In this document: positions 1 through 9,189 of the stretch, piece after piece
Layout: each line of letters begins with the position of its first letter
How positions within the stretch are numbered: the first letter of the stretch is position 1
Origin: JBDRRP01 sp964446485
Lineage (GTDB): Bacteria > Desulfobacterota > Desulfobacteria > Desulfobacterales > JBDRRP01
DNA length: 64,000 nt
NCBI GenBank assembly: GCA_964446485.1
Contig: CAYUOU010000006.1
Span: 17,780 to 81,779 of the forward strand
Direction of reading: 5' to 3'
Translations under genes and position numbers: made by a program
The notes under the pieces: generated by a model
What the model was told of the DNA's origin: nothing
What the model saw: the letters and a program-made list of their open reading frames with translations, nothing else
Databases searched by the model: none

Positions 1-1
1 G

Positions 2-622
2 GTGTATACCTACATGGGCGCCCTCAAGCCCAAGGCGGGAAACGCCAACTACTGTTCGGCGGGCCAATTGAGTCCATTGATGAATGACCCTCGCTACCGG
101 ACCATTGGTCTGGGTACCCGGGTGTTTCTGGGGGGCGGCACCGGTTACGTCACCGGGCCGGGGACTCAGCACAAGCCCTCGGTCCCGCGCACCCGAAAAG
201 GCGTGCCCAAGACGCCGGCCGGCACTTTGTGGGTCATGGGCGACCTGAAGACCATGAGTGCAAAGTGGCTGGTGGGCGCCAGCCTTCAGGGCTACGGCTG
301 CTCCCTTATCGTAGGGCTCGGAGTGCCGATCCCCATTTTGGACGAAGAGATGGCCGCCTATACGGGCGTTTCAGACGCGGATATTTTCACTCAAATCATC
401 GACTATGGCAATGACTACCCCAACGGCAAGGCCAAGAGCCTGGGACAGGCGAGTTACGCGGCGCTCAAAAGCGGCACTATCACTTTCAGAGGAGAATCGG
501 TGCCCACGGTGCCCCTGTCCAGTATGGTGCGCGCCCGTGAAATCGCCGAGATCCTCAAAAAACAGATCGGCGCCGGAAAATTTTTACTGGGAGAGCCCCA
601 ATTCACCCTGTCGACACGGTAA
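2..622 (+). CDS. DUF39 homocysteine biosynthesis protein (C-terminal part)
   Basis: The reading frame is open at the left edge, so only the last 206 codons are visible. The segment contains GLGTRVFLGGGTGYV and a QLSPLMND stretch, which I recognise as the C-terminal half of the DUF39/COG1900 family. In methanogens and sulfate reducers these proteins act with a NIL/ferredoxin-domain partner to make homocysteine from aspartate semialdehyde and a sulfide source, a route independent of MetB/MetY. The fragment ends without an attached CBS or ferredoxin domain. thpR starts 34 bases downstream. Family assignment is from remembered motifs; the true start lies outside the window. Confidence 0.8.
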   Translation: MYTYMGALKPKAGNANYCSAGQLSPLMNDPRYRTIGLGTRVFLGGGTGYVTGPGTQHKPSVPRTRKGVPKTPAGTLWVMGDLKTMSAKWLVGASLQGYGCSLIVGLGVPIPILDEEMAAYTGVSDADIFTQIIDYGNDYPNGKAKSLGQASYAALKSGTITFRGESVPTVPLSSMVRAREIAEILKKQIGAGKFLLGEPQFTLSTR

Positions 623-656
623 CTGAGGGGGGGGATGACGGGAAACCGAGGTCGTC

Positions 657-1226
657 ATGATTCGTGCCTTCATCGCCGTACCGGTGCCCGTCGATGTCAT
701 CCGTGCGGCGGAAGCAGCCCGCACCCGGTGCTCCGAAATGTCAGGGGGGCTGAGATGGGTGGCGTCGGAGCGTATCCACCTCACCCTTAAGTTTCTGGGG
801 GACGTGGACATGTCACGGGTGGCGGCCGTCAAGACGCTGCTGGCAGGCGCTGTCAGCGCAGCGCCGTTTGCCCTGGCCGTCGCGGGGTTGGGCGTATTTC
901 CATCGGTGAAACGGCCCCGGGTGTTGTGGATGGGGGTCACCGGGGAAACGGCTCGGCTCATCGATTTCGCATGGCGGCTGGATGCCCGACTGGCCGCGCT
1001 GGGGTTTGCACAGGAAAAGCGCCCGTTCAGGGCTCATCTCACCCTGGGGCGGTTCAAGAAAAAGACGAATCCCAAGCGACTGGCCGACCTGCTGTTGGCG
1101 GCGGCAGGAACCGATTCCGTGGCCTTCGTGGCGGATCGACTCATCTTATTTCAAAGCGAATTGAAGCCAACCGGGGCGGTCCATACTCCTCTGGCGGCAT
1201 ACCCCTTGACGGCGGGCAGCGCTTAG
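657..1226 (+). CDS. thpR: RNA 2',3'-cyclic phosphodiesterase ThpR
   Basis: 189 residues, normal for the 2H phosphoesterase family. Both catalytic HxT motifs are present: HLTLKFLGDV around His41 and HLTLGRF around His126. The family hydrolyses 2',3'-cyclic phosphate ends of RNA to 2'-phosphomonoesters, and was first described as a 2'-5' RNA ligase. The ATG at 657 follows a weak purine-rich stretch. The gene sits between the DUF39 gene and recA. A gene of this type just upstream of recA is a familiar arrangement (the CinA/ThpR/RecA neighbourhood), although cinA is not seen here. Confidence 0.9.
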   Translation: MIRAFIAVPVPVDVIRAAEAARTRCSEMSGGLRWVASERIHLTLKFLGDVDMSRVAAVKTLLAGAVSAAPFALAVAGLGVFPSVKRPRVLWMGVTGETARLIDFAWRLDARLAALGFAQEKRPFRAHLTLGRFKKKTNPKRLADLLLAAAGTDSVAFVADRLILFQSELKPTGAVHTPLAAYPLTAGSA

Positions 1227-1374
1227 CGCCTTCTTTGCCCGGCGGCTATTCTCGAGTGCGGCCGTCTCGGCCGCAGGACCGGTTTTGGCAGGCGGCGAAC
1301 CTGCCGGGGTTGGCATCACCATCACTGTAGAACGGCGTGACGGAAACGACCGCCATTGAGAGGAAGGCACACAC

Positions 1375-2433
1375 ATGGGCAACGCGACGGATAAAAGCAA
1401 AGCGGTGGAATCGGCCATCACACAAATCGAGCGGCAGTTCGGCAAGGGCGCCATCATGCGGCTCGGCAGCCGCAAAGCCATCATGGACGTGCCGGTGATT
1501 CCCACCGGCTCACTGGCATTGGATGCGGCCCTGGGCGTTGGGGGGCTCCCGCGAGGGCGGGTGGTCGAGGTGTTCGGCCCGGAATCATCAGGCAAAACGA
1601 CCCTGGCGCTGCACGCGGTGGCCGGTGTTCAGAAGCAGGGCGGTATTGCCGCGTTCATCGACGCCGAGCACGCCCTGGATACGGTCTATGCTCGGAAGCT
1701 GGGTGTTGACTGCGACGAGCTCCTCGTTAGCCAGCCAGACACGGGGGAGCAGGCCTTGGAGATTACCGACATGCTGGTGCGCAGTGGTGCCGTGGATGTC
1801 GTCGTTATCGACTCCGTGGCGGCCCTGGTCCCCCGGGCTGAAATCGAAGGCGAGATGGGCGATTCTCACATGGGGCTCCAGGCGCGACTCATGAGTCAGG
1901 CCTTGAGAAAACTCACGGGCACCATCAGCAAAACCATGACCACGGTAATATTCATCAATCAGATCCGCATGAAAATCGGCGTGGTGTTCGGCAATCCGGA
2001 GACCACCACCGGCGGTAATGCGCTCAAGTTCTATGCGTCGGTGCGGCTGGATATCAGACGCATCGGTGCCATCAAAGAGGGCACGGACGTGGTGGGCAAC
2101 CGCACGCGGGTGCGGGTGGTGAAAAACAAGATGGCGCCACCCTTTCAAGATGCCGAGTTCGACATCCTCTACGGAGAGGGCATCTCCCTGATGGGAGATC
2201 TAATCGATCTTGGCGTGGCGCATGGCATCATCGAAAAAAGCGGCTCCTGGTATTCCTACGGGGGAGAGCGTATCGGTCAGGGGCGCAACAACGCCAAACA
2301 GTTTCTCACCAACAACCCAGATCTCTTTGAAGACGCTCTCAAAAAACTGCGCATCGAGCTGAAGATCGACAAGGATACGAAAGCGGCAGACGCCACCCCG
2401 GACAACTCGGGAAAAGAAGAAAAGAAGGACTGA
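1375..2433 (+). CDS. recA: Recombinase RecA
   Basis: 352 residues. The Walker A motif GPESSGKTT is at residues 68-76, the VVVIDSVAAL Walker B strand lies near residue 142, and the DNA-binding loop and NQIRMKIGV segment are typical. It polymerises on single-stranded DNA, drives homologous recombination and stimulates LexA autocleavage. The ATG at 1375 follows GAGAGGAAGG. The C-terminus is short, acidic and lysine-rich (about residues 330-352), as in other RecA proteins. The upstream 148 bases contain GC-rich inverted repeats, but I could not identify a LexA operator. alaS follows after 29 bases, so the two are probably co-transcribed. Confidence 0.98.
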   Translation: MGNATDKSKAVESAITQIERQFGKGAIMRLGSRKAIMDVPVIPTGSLALDAALGVGGLPRGRVVEVFGPESSGKTTLALHAVAGVQKQGGIAAFIDAEHALDTVYARKLGVDCDELLVSQPDTGEQALEITDMLVRSGAVDVVVIDSVAALVPRAEIEGEMGDSHMGLQARLMSQALRKLTGTISKTMTTVIFINQIRMKIGVVFGNPETTTGGNALKFYASVRLDIRRIGAIKEGTDVVGNRTRVRVVKNKMAPPFQDAEFDILYGEGISLMGDLIDLGVAHGIIEKSGSWYSYGGERIGQGRNNAKQFLTNNPDLFEDALKKLRIELKIDKDTKAADATPDNSGKEEKKD

Positions 2434-2462
2434 TCTAACGGAAGTATTCTCTGGAGGCCACC

Positions 2463-5090
2463 ATGACCGGTAATGATGTCAGGAAAATCTTTCTGGACTA
2501 TTTCGAAAAACACCAGCACCAGGTCGTTCGCAGCGCTTCGCTTGTACCGGCCGACGATCCCACGCTGCTTTTCACCAATGCGGGCATGGTGCAGTTCAAG
2601 CGGCTGTTCCTCGGGGAAGAAAAACGGGCTTATTCCATGGCCGCCACCTCGCAAAAATGCGTTCGCGCCGGCGGAAAACACAACGATCTGGAAAATGTGG
2701 GCTACACCGCCCGGCACCACACGTTTTTTGAAATGCTGGGGAACTTCAGCTTCGGCGAATACTTCAAAGAGAAAGCCATCGATTTCGGCTGGGATCTGCT
2801 CACCAACGGCTACGGCCTGCCGGCCGAAAAGCTTTGGGTGTCCATTTTTCTCGACGACGACGAGGCCTTCAAGATCTGGAACCAGCAGATCGGCGTGCCC
2901 GAAGACCGCATCGTACGTTTAGGGGAAAAAGACAATTTCTGGGCAATGGGGGACACCGGCCCCTGCGGCCCCTGCAGCGAAATCCACATTGACCGCGGCG
3001 GCGACTGCGAGTTCGGCGACCCCAATTGCGGGGTGGACTGCGACTGTGACCGGTTTCTGGAGATCTGGAACCTGGTATTCATGCAGTTTAATAGGGACGA
3101 AAGCGGGAAAATGACCCCGCTTCCCAAACCCAGCATCGACACGGGCATGGGTCTTGAGCGCATGGCTTCCGTTGTCCAGAACGCCCCCAGCAACTACGAT
3201 ACCGATCTGCTCATGCCCATCATGCGCTGCACCGAGGAACTGACCGGGCAGTCCGTGCGGGCGTCCCGGGATGTGGAGGTGGCCATGAAGGTGATCGCCG
3301 ACCACAGTCGGGCGGCGGCCTTCCTCATCGGCGACGGCGTGCTGCCCTCCAACGAGGGCCGGGGCTACGTGCTGCGGCGCATCATGCGCCGGGCCATTCG
3401 CTACGGCCGAAATATCGGTCTCATGAAACCGTTTTTGCACCGGACTGCCAGCGTGGTTTTCGACATCATGAAGCCGGCATACCCGGACCTCACCGACAAC
3501 GCGGCATTTATTACCAACGTCATCGAAAACGAGGAACTGCGCTTCTCCGAGACCCTGGACCACGGTCTAAGGGTGCTCAACGACAACCTCGCCGACATTC
3601 GGGCCAGGGGCGACAAGGTTCCCGGAGACCTCATCTTCAAACTTTATGACACGTATGGGTTTCCCGTGGACATTGTGCGGGACGTGGTGAGAGACGAGGG
3701 GCTCGAACTTGACATGGACGGCTTTAACGGGTGCATGGACCAACAGCGGGCCCGCTCTCGTTCCAAAGCCACCTACATCGGAGTGGGCGACGCATTGAAG
3801 ACCCTCACCAGCCGCGGGGCCACCACCACGTTCAGCGGCTACGCCCAACTCGACGACACGGCCACCGTGGTCCTGGTGGTACAGGACGGCGAGGCCGTCG
3901 ACGCCGCCGGTCCCGAGAGCCATGTCGAGATCGTCACCGACCGCACCCCGTTTTACGGAGAGTCCGGCGGGCAGGTGGGCGACAGCGGGACGATGGTTGC
4001 CCCGGACGCCGAGGTGGTGGTGACCGACACGGTGAAGGATCCCACCGGGCTTATCATTCACAAAGGCCGAGTCGCTTCGGGAATGTTACAGCAGGGTGAC
4101 AGCGTGACCCTCAACGTGGACATGTCAACCCGCAGGGCCACCGCCCTCAATCACACGGCGACGCACATTCTTCAAGCCGCCTTGCGTCATGTTCTTGGTG
4201 ACCATGTCAAGCAAGCCGGGTCTCTGGTGGCGCCGGAACGGCTGCGGTTCGACTTTTCCCATTTCTCCCAGGTGACCCCCGACGAAATCGCCGCCATCGA
4301 AACCTATGTCAACGACCATATTCGAGAAAATGTGGCCACCCACACCGAGGAAATGGATGCCGATGCCGCTTTCGAGTCTGGGGCAACGGCGTTGTTCGAA
4401 GAAAAATACGGGGACCGGGTGCGGGTGGTGAGTCTGGCCGATTTCAGCAAGGAACTTTGCGGGGGAACCCACACAGCGCGTACCGGTGACATCGGTCTTT
4501 TCAAGGTCGTCAGCGAGTCCAGCGTGGCCGCCGGGGTGCGACGCATCGAGGCGGTCACCGGTGCGGCGGCAGTGGATTTCGTCCAGCAGCAGACCGCCAC
4601 CCTTCAGCAAGGGGCGCGTCTTTTGAAGGATAAGCCCGAGGCACTGGTGACGCGCATCGAGCGGCTCATCGGCGAGTTGAAAGCCGGGGAAAAGGAGATC
4701 GCCCGTCTGAAGACCCAACTGGCCACCCGCAGCGCAGATACGGCCGCTGCCGAAGTGCGCACCGTTCAGGATGCCAAGGTTTTGGTGCAGCGCATAGAGG
4801 TTGACAACCCGGTGGCGCTGCGAGATGCCGCCGATCGTTTCAAGGACAAACTCGGCAGCGGCATCGTGGTGTTGGGTGCGGCCGTCGGTGACAAAGCCAT
4901 GCTCATCGTGGGGGTGACCAAAGATCTCACCCACCGCTTCAAGGCCGGCGCCATTATCAAGCCCCTGGCAGAGATGGTGGGGGGCTCCGGCGGCGGGCGG
5001 CACGACCTGGCGCAGGCCGGCGGCACGCGGCCACGGGATCTGGACGCCGCCCTGGCCAAGGCCTTCGAGATCATCGACGGAATGGGGTAG
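2463..5090 (+). CDS. alaS: Alanyl-tRNA synthetase
   Basis: 875 residues, full length. It charges tRNA-Ala. The N-terminal class II catalytic core is intact, with TNAGMVQFK, RHHTFFEMLGNFSFG and GDTGPCGPCSEI. The editing domain carries the zinc motif HTATH at His564/His568 and CGGTHTARTGDIG at Cys666/His670. The C-Ala domain ends with GGSGGGRHDLAQAGG. The start follows CTGGAGGCCACC, a clear ribosome binding site. Linkage to recA upstream is common in many bacteria. tRNA-Ala(CGC), one of its substrates, lies at 41965. Confidence 0.98.
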   Translation: MTGNDVRKIFLDYFEKHQHQVVRSASLVPADDPTLLFTNAGMVQFKRLFLGEEKRAYSMAATSQKCVRAGGKHNDLENVGYTARHHTFFEMLGNFSFGEYFKEKAIDFGWDLLTNGYGLPAEKLWVSIFLDDDEAFKIWNQQIGVPEDRIVRLGEKDNFWAMGDTGPCGPCSEIHIDRGGDCEFGDPNCGVDCDCDRFLEIWNLVFMQFNRDESGKMTPLPKPSIDTGMGLERMASVVQNAPSNYDTDLLMPIMRCTEELTGQSVRASRDVEVAMKVIADHSRAAAFLIGDGVLPSNEGRGYVLRRIMRRAIRYGRNIGLMKPFLHRTASVVFDIMKPAYPDLTDNAAFITNVIENEELRFSETLDHGLRVLNDNLADIRARGDKVPGDLIFKLYDTYGFPVDIVRDVVRDEGLELDMDGFNGCMDQQRARSRSKATYIGVGDALKTLTSRGATTTFSGYAQLDDTATVVLVVQDGEAVDAAGPESHVEIVTDRTPFYGESGGQVGDSGTMVAPDAEVVVTDTVKDPTGLIIHKGRVASGMLQQGDSVTLNVDMSTRRATALNHTATHILQAALRHVLGDHVKQAGSLVAPERLRFDFSHFSQVTPDEIAAIETYVNDHIRENVATHTEEMDADAAFESGATALFEEKYGDRVRVVSLADFSKELCGGTHTARTGDIGLFKVVSESSVAAGVRRIEAVTGAAAVDFVQQQTATLQQGARLLKDKPEALVTRIERLIGELKAGEKEIARLKTQLATRSADTAAAEVRTVQDAKVLVQRIEVDNPVALRDAADRFKDKLGSGIVVLGAAVGDKAMLIVGVTKDLTHRFKAGAIIKPLAEMVGGSGGGRHDLAQAGGTRPRDLDAALAKAFEIIDGMG

Positions 5091-5192
5091 GCACGCCGTT
5101 CTGACGGTATCGCCGGCGCGTTTGCCTGGGCAGGCCAGCAATTGGCAACGGTGCCGAAAGGCCCGACAAACTCAACGAATTTGAGGCATCCC

Positions 5193-6503
5193 ATGCAAAG
5201 GTTCCGTCTCGACAATTGGGCAATCATTTCATTGCTTGCAATTACGGTCCTGCTTGAATCAACTGCCATAGCCGGGCAATTCAGTCTCACGCCACGCCTG
5301 TCTCTCAGCGGCGAATTCACAGACAATGTGTTTCTTCAGTCAAAAGACAAGCAGGACGACTTCATCACGAGCATCTCGCCGGGCTTGACGGCTTCATTTC
5401 AGGAGAGAACCTACGGATTTGACTGGGTACTTGACCCCGAGTACGTCGCCTACGCTCAAACTACGGAGAACAACACGTGGCGGTACTCCGGCAGTTTCAA
5501 TGGATTTATGGACATCACTAAAAACGACACCGTCACCCTCTCCAATCGCTCGATGATGACAGAGGAGCCATTTTCATACGGCGATATCGCCCAGATTCGA
5601 AATGAATCCCCCGGTGTCCCTGTTGACCCCTCCATTCGCCTGGCACGAAACAGTTACCTTCAAAACAACGCGAATGCCCGATTTACCCATCAATTCGGCC
5701 AAAAAGACTCCGCCTTTCTAAATTACAATTACTCGCTGTTGAGAAATGAAGACTCGACCATTCCGGACAACGATGTGCACGCGCCTTCCGGCGGCTTCGC
5801 ATTCTGGTTCTCGCCGAGGTGGGGCGTTGATGGAAATCTGTCCTATGAGGTCGCCCATTACGAAATCGGTGACGACCTGAAACGGTTTCAAGGTTATGCC
5901 AGCCTGAGAAGAAGTCTCACCAAAAACCTCGACGGGTATATCAGGTATTCTCACAGCGATGTTCAGTATGTCGGCGCAACCGAGGACGACCGCACTTACA
6001 ACCCTTCAGTTGGCGTGGATTACCAGCATACGAATGATATTTCCCTCCTTCTGGATGTCGGTTATTTCCTAAACGACTTCGACTTGAGGTCAGATCAGTC
6101 CGGGCTGACCCTGGACGGTCTGCTTCGAAAGCGGTTCCAACGGGGCAGCATCGACGCGACTGCCCGCGGCGGCTACGACTACGCCCTGAGTCAGGCTGAA
6201 AACAATGGCTTTCAGTTATATGCCGAGGGAGGGGTCTCGGGCAGTTACCTGTTTACCCGACAATTCAGCGGCAGTCTTTTTGCGTCCTATCGGTACTCCG
6301 AATACCCAGATCAATTGCCATCGCGTATCGACAAAACCACTGCCGCCGGTTGTGGCATGACCTCGCAATTGTTCAAATGGATGAGCGCCAGTTTGAACTA
6401 CTCCTATCGATTTGTCGATTCGGATACCGGCGCGGAATACTCTGAAAACCGTTTGGAATTGAGGTTTTCCGTATTCCCGGTTACGCCGTATCGATGGAAT
6501 TGA
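5193..6503 (+). CDS. Outer-membrane beta-barrel protein (BBP2-like)
   Basis: I place the start at the ATG at 5193, seven bases after GAGG, giving 436 residues; an in-frame ATG at 5142 lacks a ribosome binding site. The N-terminus is a signal peptide (a hydrophobic stretch from IISLLAITVLL to an AIAGQF cleavage region). The rest alternates polar and aromatic residues in many amphipathic strands (FLNYNYSLLR, GYIRYSHSDVQYVG, ASLNYSYRFVDSD). This matches the putative beta-barrel porin 2 family, which often accompanies exopolysaccharide export loci. GC and GC3 are visibly lower than in alaS or proA, so it may have been acquired. No polysaccharide genes adjoin it. The exact substrate is unknown. 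Confidence 0.7.
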   Translation: MQRFRLDNWAIISLLAITVLLESTAIAGQFSLTPRLSLSGEFTDNVFLQSKDKQDDFITSISPGLTASFQERTYGFDWVLDPEYVAYAQTTENNTWRYSGSFNGFMDITKNDTVTLSNRSMMTEEPFSYGDIAQIRNESPGVPVDPSIRLARNSYLQNNANARFTHQFGQKDSAFLNYNYSLLRNEDSTIPDNDVHAPSGGFAFWFSPRWGVDGNLSYEVAHYEIGDDLKRFQGYASLRRSLTKNLDGYIRYSHSDVQYVGATEDDRTYNPSVGVDYQHTNDISLLLDVGYFLNDFDLRSDQSGLTLDGLLRKRFQRGSIDATARGGYDYALSQAENNGFQLYAEGGVSGSYLFTRQFSGSLFASYRYSEYPDQLPSRIDKTTAAGCGMTSQLFKWMSASLNYSYRFVDSDTGAEYSENRLELRFSVFPVTPYRWN

Positions 6504-6542
6504 AGCATTCCAACGCACACCTCACATCATTGGTTACCGTCA

Positions 6543-7841
6543 CTACCCATCAAAGGTTTTATCCATTTTCCGATGGGTGAAGGGCCGGGCGCCGGCGCCG
6601 GCGTAGTCGGCGACGATATGCCCCTCTCCCACAAGGCGCCACTGGTGGATGACCAGGCCCTCCATACCCACAGGGCCTCGGGCGTGGATCTTGTTTGTGC
6701 TGATTCCCACCTCTGCGCCCAGACCGAACCGAAACCCGTCGGCAAACCGACTGCTGCAATTGAGAAACGCATCGGCGGTGTCCACGGTGTTCATGAAACG
6801 GATCCCGCGGTCGCGATCACCGGTGACAATCACGTCGGTGTGGCCGGAACCGTATCGGTTGATGTGGTCCACGGCGGCCGCCATGCTGTCCACCACCCGG
6901 ATGGATAGGATGAGATCGAGGTATTCGGTCCGCCAGTCGGCTTCGGCGGCGGGGGCCGCGTCGATAATCTCCCGAGTCGCGGCGCACCCGCGCAGTTCCA
7001 CGCCATATCGGGTTAGCGCCGTGGCGGCGACTGGCAGGAACTCTTTCGCGACGTCCCGGTGCACCAACAGCGTCTCTGCGGCGTTGCACACCGCCACGTA
7101 CTGGCATTTGCTGTCCACCGCGATCCGTACGGCCATGTCGAGATCGGCCGCCCGGTCCACATACACGTGGCAGATGCCGTCGGCGTGGCCGAGGACCGGT
7201 ATGGTGGTGTTGTCCATGATGTGGCGCACAAATTCGTTGCTGCCCCTGGGGATGATGAGATCTATGTGGGCACCGAGGCCCAGCATGCCGGCAACGTCGT
7301 CGCGGGTTTCCATGAGCGACAGCCAGCCCTCGGGCATCCCGGCCGCGAGGCTTGACTCGGTGATGACCTCTGCCAGCACGCGGTTGGTCTCGGCGGCTTC
7401 GCTGCCGCCCTTGAGCATGACGGCGTTCCCGCTTTTGAGGCACAGCGCGGAAATTTGCACCAGGGCGTCGGGGCGTGACTCGAAGATGACGCCGATGACG
7501 CCGATGGGGCAGGTCACCTTGTAAAGCTCCAGGCCTTGGTCCAGCTCGGTGGCGCTCAAGTTGACACCGATCGGGTCCGGCAAGTCGACGAGGGCGGCGA
7601 TGCCGCCGATTGCCTCAGTGATTTTAGCATCGTCGAATTTGAGCCGCTTGAGGAGCGGCGGGGCCAAATCTTCGGCAGCGGCCCGATTCAAGTCCGCATT
7701 GTTGGCGGCAAGGATGCGCTCGCGGTGCGTGTTCAAGGCGTCGGCGATGGATTCCAGTGCACGGTTTTTCGATAGTCTCTTCAGTGTGGCCAGTTGAATG
7801 GCGGCGGAACTGGCGCCGGCAGCGGCGGTGAGCATGTCCAT
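6543..7841 (-). CDS. proA: Gamma-glutamyl phosphate reductase ProA
   Basis: 432 residues. It reduces gamma-glutamyl phosphate to glutamate semialdehyde with NADPH, the second step of proline synthesis. The catalytic cysteine lies in YVAVCNAAETLLVH (Cys252), and IFESRPDALVQISALCLKSG and the C-terminal IHARGPVGMEGL segment are typical. The ATG at 7841 follows TTTGGAGTTAACCC, so its ribosome binding site lies in the tail of the decayed aminotransferase reading frame. It is downstream of hisC on the same strand. proB is not in the window. Confidence 0.96.
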   Translation of the reverse strand: MDMLTAAAGASSAAIQLATLKRLSKNRALESIADALNTHRERILAANNADLNRAAAEDLAPPLLKRLKFDDAKITEAIGGIAALVDLPDPIGVNLSATELDQGLELYKVTCPIGVIGVIFESRPDALVQISALCLKSGNAVMLKGGSEAAETNRVLAEVITESSLAAGMPEGWLSLMETRDDVAGMLGLGAHIDLIIPRGSNEFVRHIMDNTTIPVLGHADGICHVYVDRAADLDMAVRIAVDSKCQYVAVCNAAETLLVHRDVAKEFLPVAATALTRYGVELRGCAATREIIDAAPAAEADWRTEYLDLILSIRVVDSMAAAVDHINRYGSGHTDVIVTGDRDRGIRFMNTVDTADAFLNCSSRFADGFRFGLGAEVGISTNKIHARGPVGMEGLVIHQWRLVGEGHIVADYAGAGARPFTHRKMDKTFDG

Positions 7842-7847
7842 GGGTTA

Positions 7848-8127
7848 ACTCCAAAGGGGTTGATGTTGGGGGCGCGCACCGCAGCGTCCGGCACCGCGAA
7901 CCCCAATTCCCTGGCGGCATCGGCGATGCGTGTGGTGATGCCGTAGAGGTTGGCGGCGATGTTTTCCACACCCCATGCAAGAATTTGCCGCAATGCGGCC
8001 TCGGCGATGGGGGCCAGAATGAAATTGATTCCTTTGCCATGGAAAAAAGATTACCACCCAGGGACTGGATGGCGTCTACAACCAGCGCCGCACCCACGGC
8101 TCGGCATTTTTCACCCAACGGGGTGTC
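7848..8127 (-). pseudogene. Class V aminotransferase remnant (internal fragments)
   Basis: Between hisC and proA the minus strand holds two coding fragments in different frames. The first, about 8127 to 8040, reads LGEKCRAVGAALVVDAIQS and resembles the middle of class V PLP aminotransferases (isopenicillin-N epimerase/NifS-like). The second, about 8036 to 7848, reads APIAEAALRQILAWGVENIA and continues with ITTRIADAARELGF and RAPNINPFGV, resembling the C-terminal domain of the same family. The roughly 60 intervening residues with the PLP lysine are missing, as are both termini. This is a gene decayed by deletions, or a low-quality assembly patch. Family recognition is from memory. Confidence 0.7.
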
Positions 8128-8130
8128 ATG

Positions 8131-9189
8131 TCAGTATCCCCGGGTCAGGGCCGCCACGCAGGCGGCCATTTCTTCGTTGGTGCCAATGGTGATGCGGACG
8201 AAATCGGAGATGCCCGGTTTGTCGAAGTGCCGCACCAGGATGCCATTTTTTTTGAGGTATTGGTAAACTGTCCGCCCATCTGTGGCTGGTCGCCGTGCAA
8301 AAACAAAGTTGGCGGCGCTGGGCAGCACCTCCCATCCCAGGGCCGCCATGTCGGCACTGAATCTTTCCCGGGTGGCCATCACATCCCGGGTGGTGCCGTC
8401 ATAGTATGCGGCGTCGTCCATGGCCGCGGCGCCGATCGTTTGGGTCAGGGCGCCCAGCGGATAGGAGTTGAAGGCATCCTTGGTGGTATACAGGGCGTCG
8501 ATGAGCGGTTGACTGCCCATGGCGAACCCCAGGCGGATCCCGGCCAGGGACATGCTTTTGGACAAGGTGCGCACCACCAGGAGGTTGGGATGCTGATCGA
8601 TGAGGGGCAGGGCGCTGTCGGCCCCGAAGTCCACGTAGGCCTCGTCCACCACCACCACACGGTCCTCCCGATATCGCGACAAAAAGTCGGCGATGGCCGT
8701 CCGTGGCAGTGCCATGCCGGTTGGGGCATTGGGATTTGCGAAAATTACGCCGCAGGCGTCGCCATCCAGATACGGCACCAGGTCGATGCCGAAGTCCGGG
8801 GCCATGGCGACGCGTTCATGGACGATCCCGTAAAAATCGCAGTAAACCGGGTAGAAACTGTAGGTGTGCTCCGGAAACCGAAGCGGTCCGTTGGTATCGC
8901 TGTCGAAAAACGCGAAAAATATGAAGCTCAGCACTTCGTCTGAGCCGTTTCCGGCAAACACCTGCTCGGGGCGAACGTTGTAGCGGTTTGAGATGCGGGC
9001 TCTCAGGTGCGTGAACTGTGGATCCGGATACCGCCGCAGCGCCTCGACATCGGTGGCGGCAACCGCTGCGGCCACCCGGGGCGACGGGGGATAGGGATTC
9101 TCGTTGGTGTTGAGCTTGATGTAAGCCCTGTCCTGGGGCTGCTCCCCCGGGACGTACGGGGTCAGGCTGGCAAGACGCTGGGATAGCAT
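8131..9189 (-). CDS. hisC: Histidinol-phosphate aminotransferase
   Basis: 352 residues, the usual length for HisC. It is a PLP class I/II aminotransferase that converts imidazole acetol phosphate to histidinol phosphate. The PLP lysine lies in RTLSKSMSLAGIRLGFAMG (Lys211). The N-terminal LNTNENPYPPSP motif, FAGNGSDEVL and DEAYVDFG are diagnostic. The ATG at 9189 follows an AGGAGA-type site. The end abuts the aminotransferase remnant. hisB is about 33 kb away, so histidine genes are dispersed rather than in one operon. Confidence 0.95.
   Translation of the reverse strand: MLSQRLASLTPYVPGEQPQDRAYIKLNTNENPYPPSPRVAAAVAATDVEALRRYPDPQFTHLRARISNRYNVRPEQVFAGNGSDEVLSFIFFAFFDSDTNGPLRFPEHTYSFYPVYCDFYGIVHERVAMAPDFGIDLVPYLDGDACGVIFANPNAPTGMALPRTAIADFLSRYREDRVVVVDEAYVDFGADSALPLIDQHPNLLVVRTLSKSMSLAGIRLGFAMGSQPLIDALYTTKDAFNSYPLGALTQTIGAAAMDDAAYYDGTTRDVMATRERFSADMAALGWEVLPSAANFVFARRPATDGRTVYQYLKKNGILVRHFDKPGISDFVRITIGTNEEMAACVAALTRGY

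Noticed and set aside
1281..1310. Possible LexA operator upstream of recA
   Set aside because: There are GGTT/AACC-type inverted repeats, but none fits a LexA consensus I know for deltaproteobacteria; they look like general GC-rich symmetry.
4125..5141. 338-codon open frame opposite the end of alaS
   Set aside because: Antisense shadow of alaS; no protein features.
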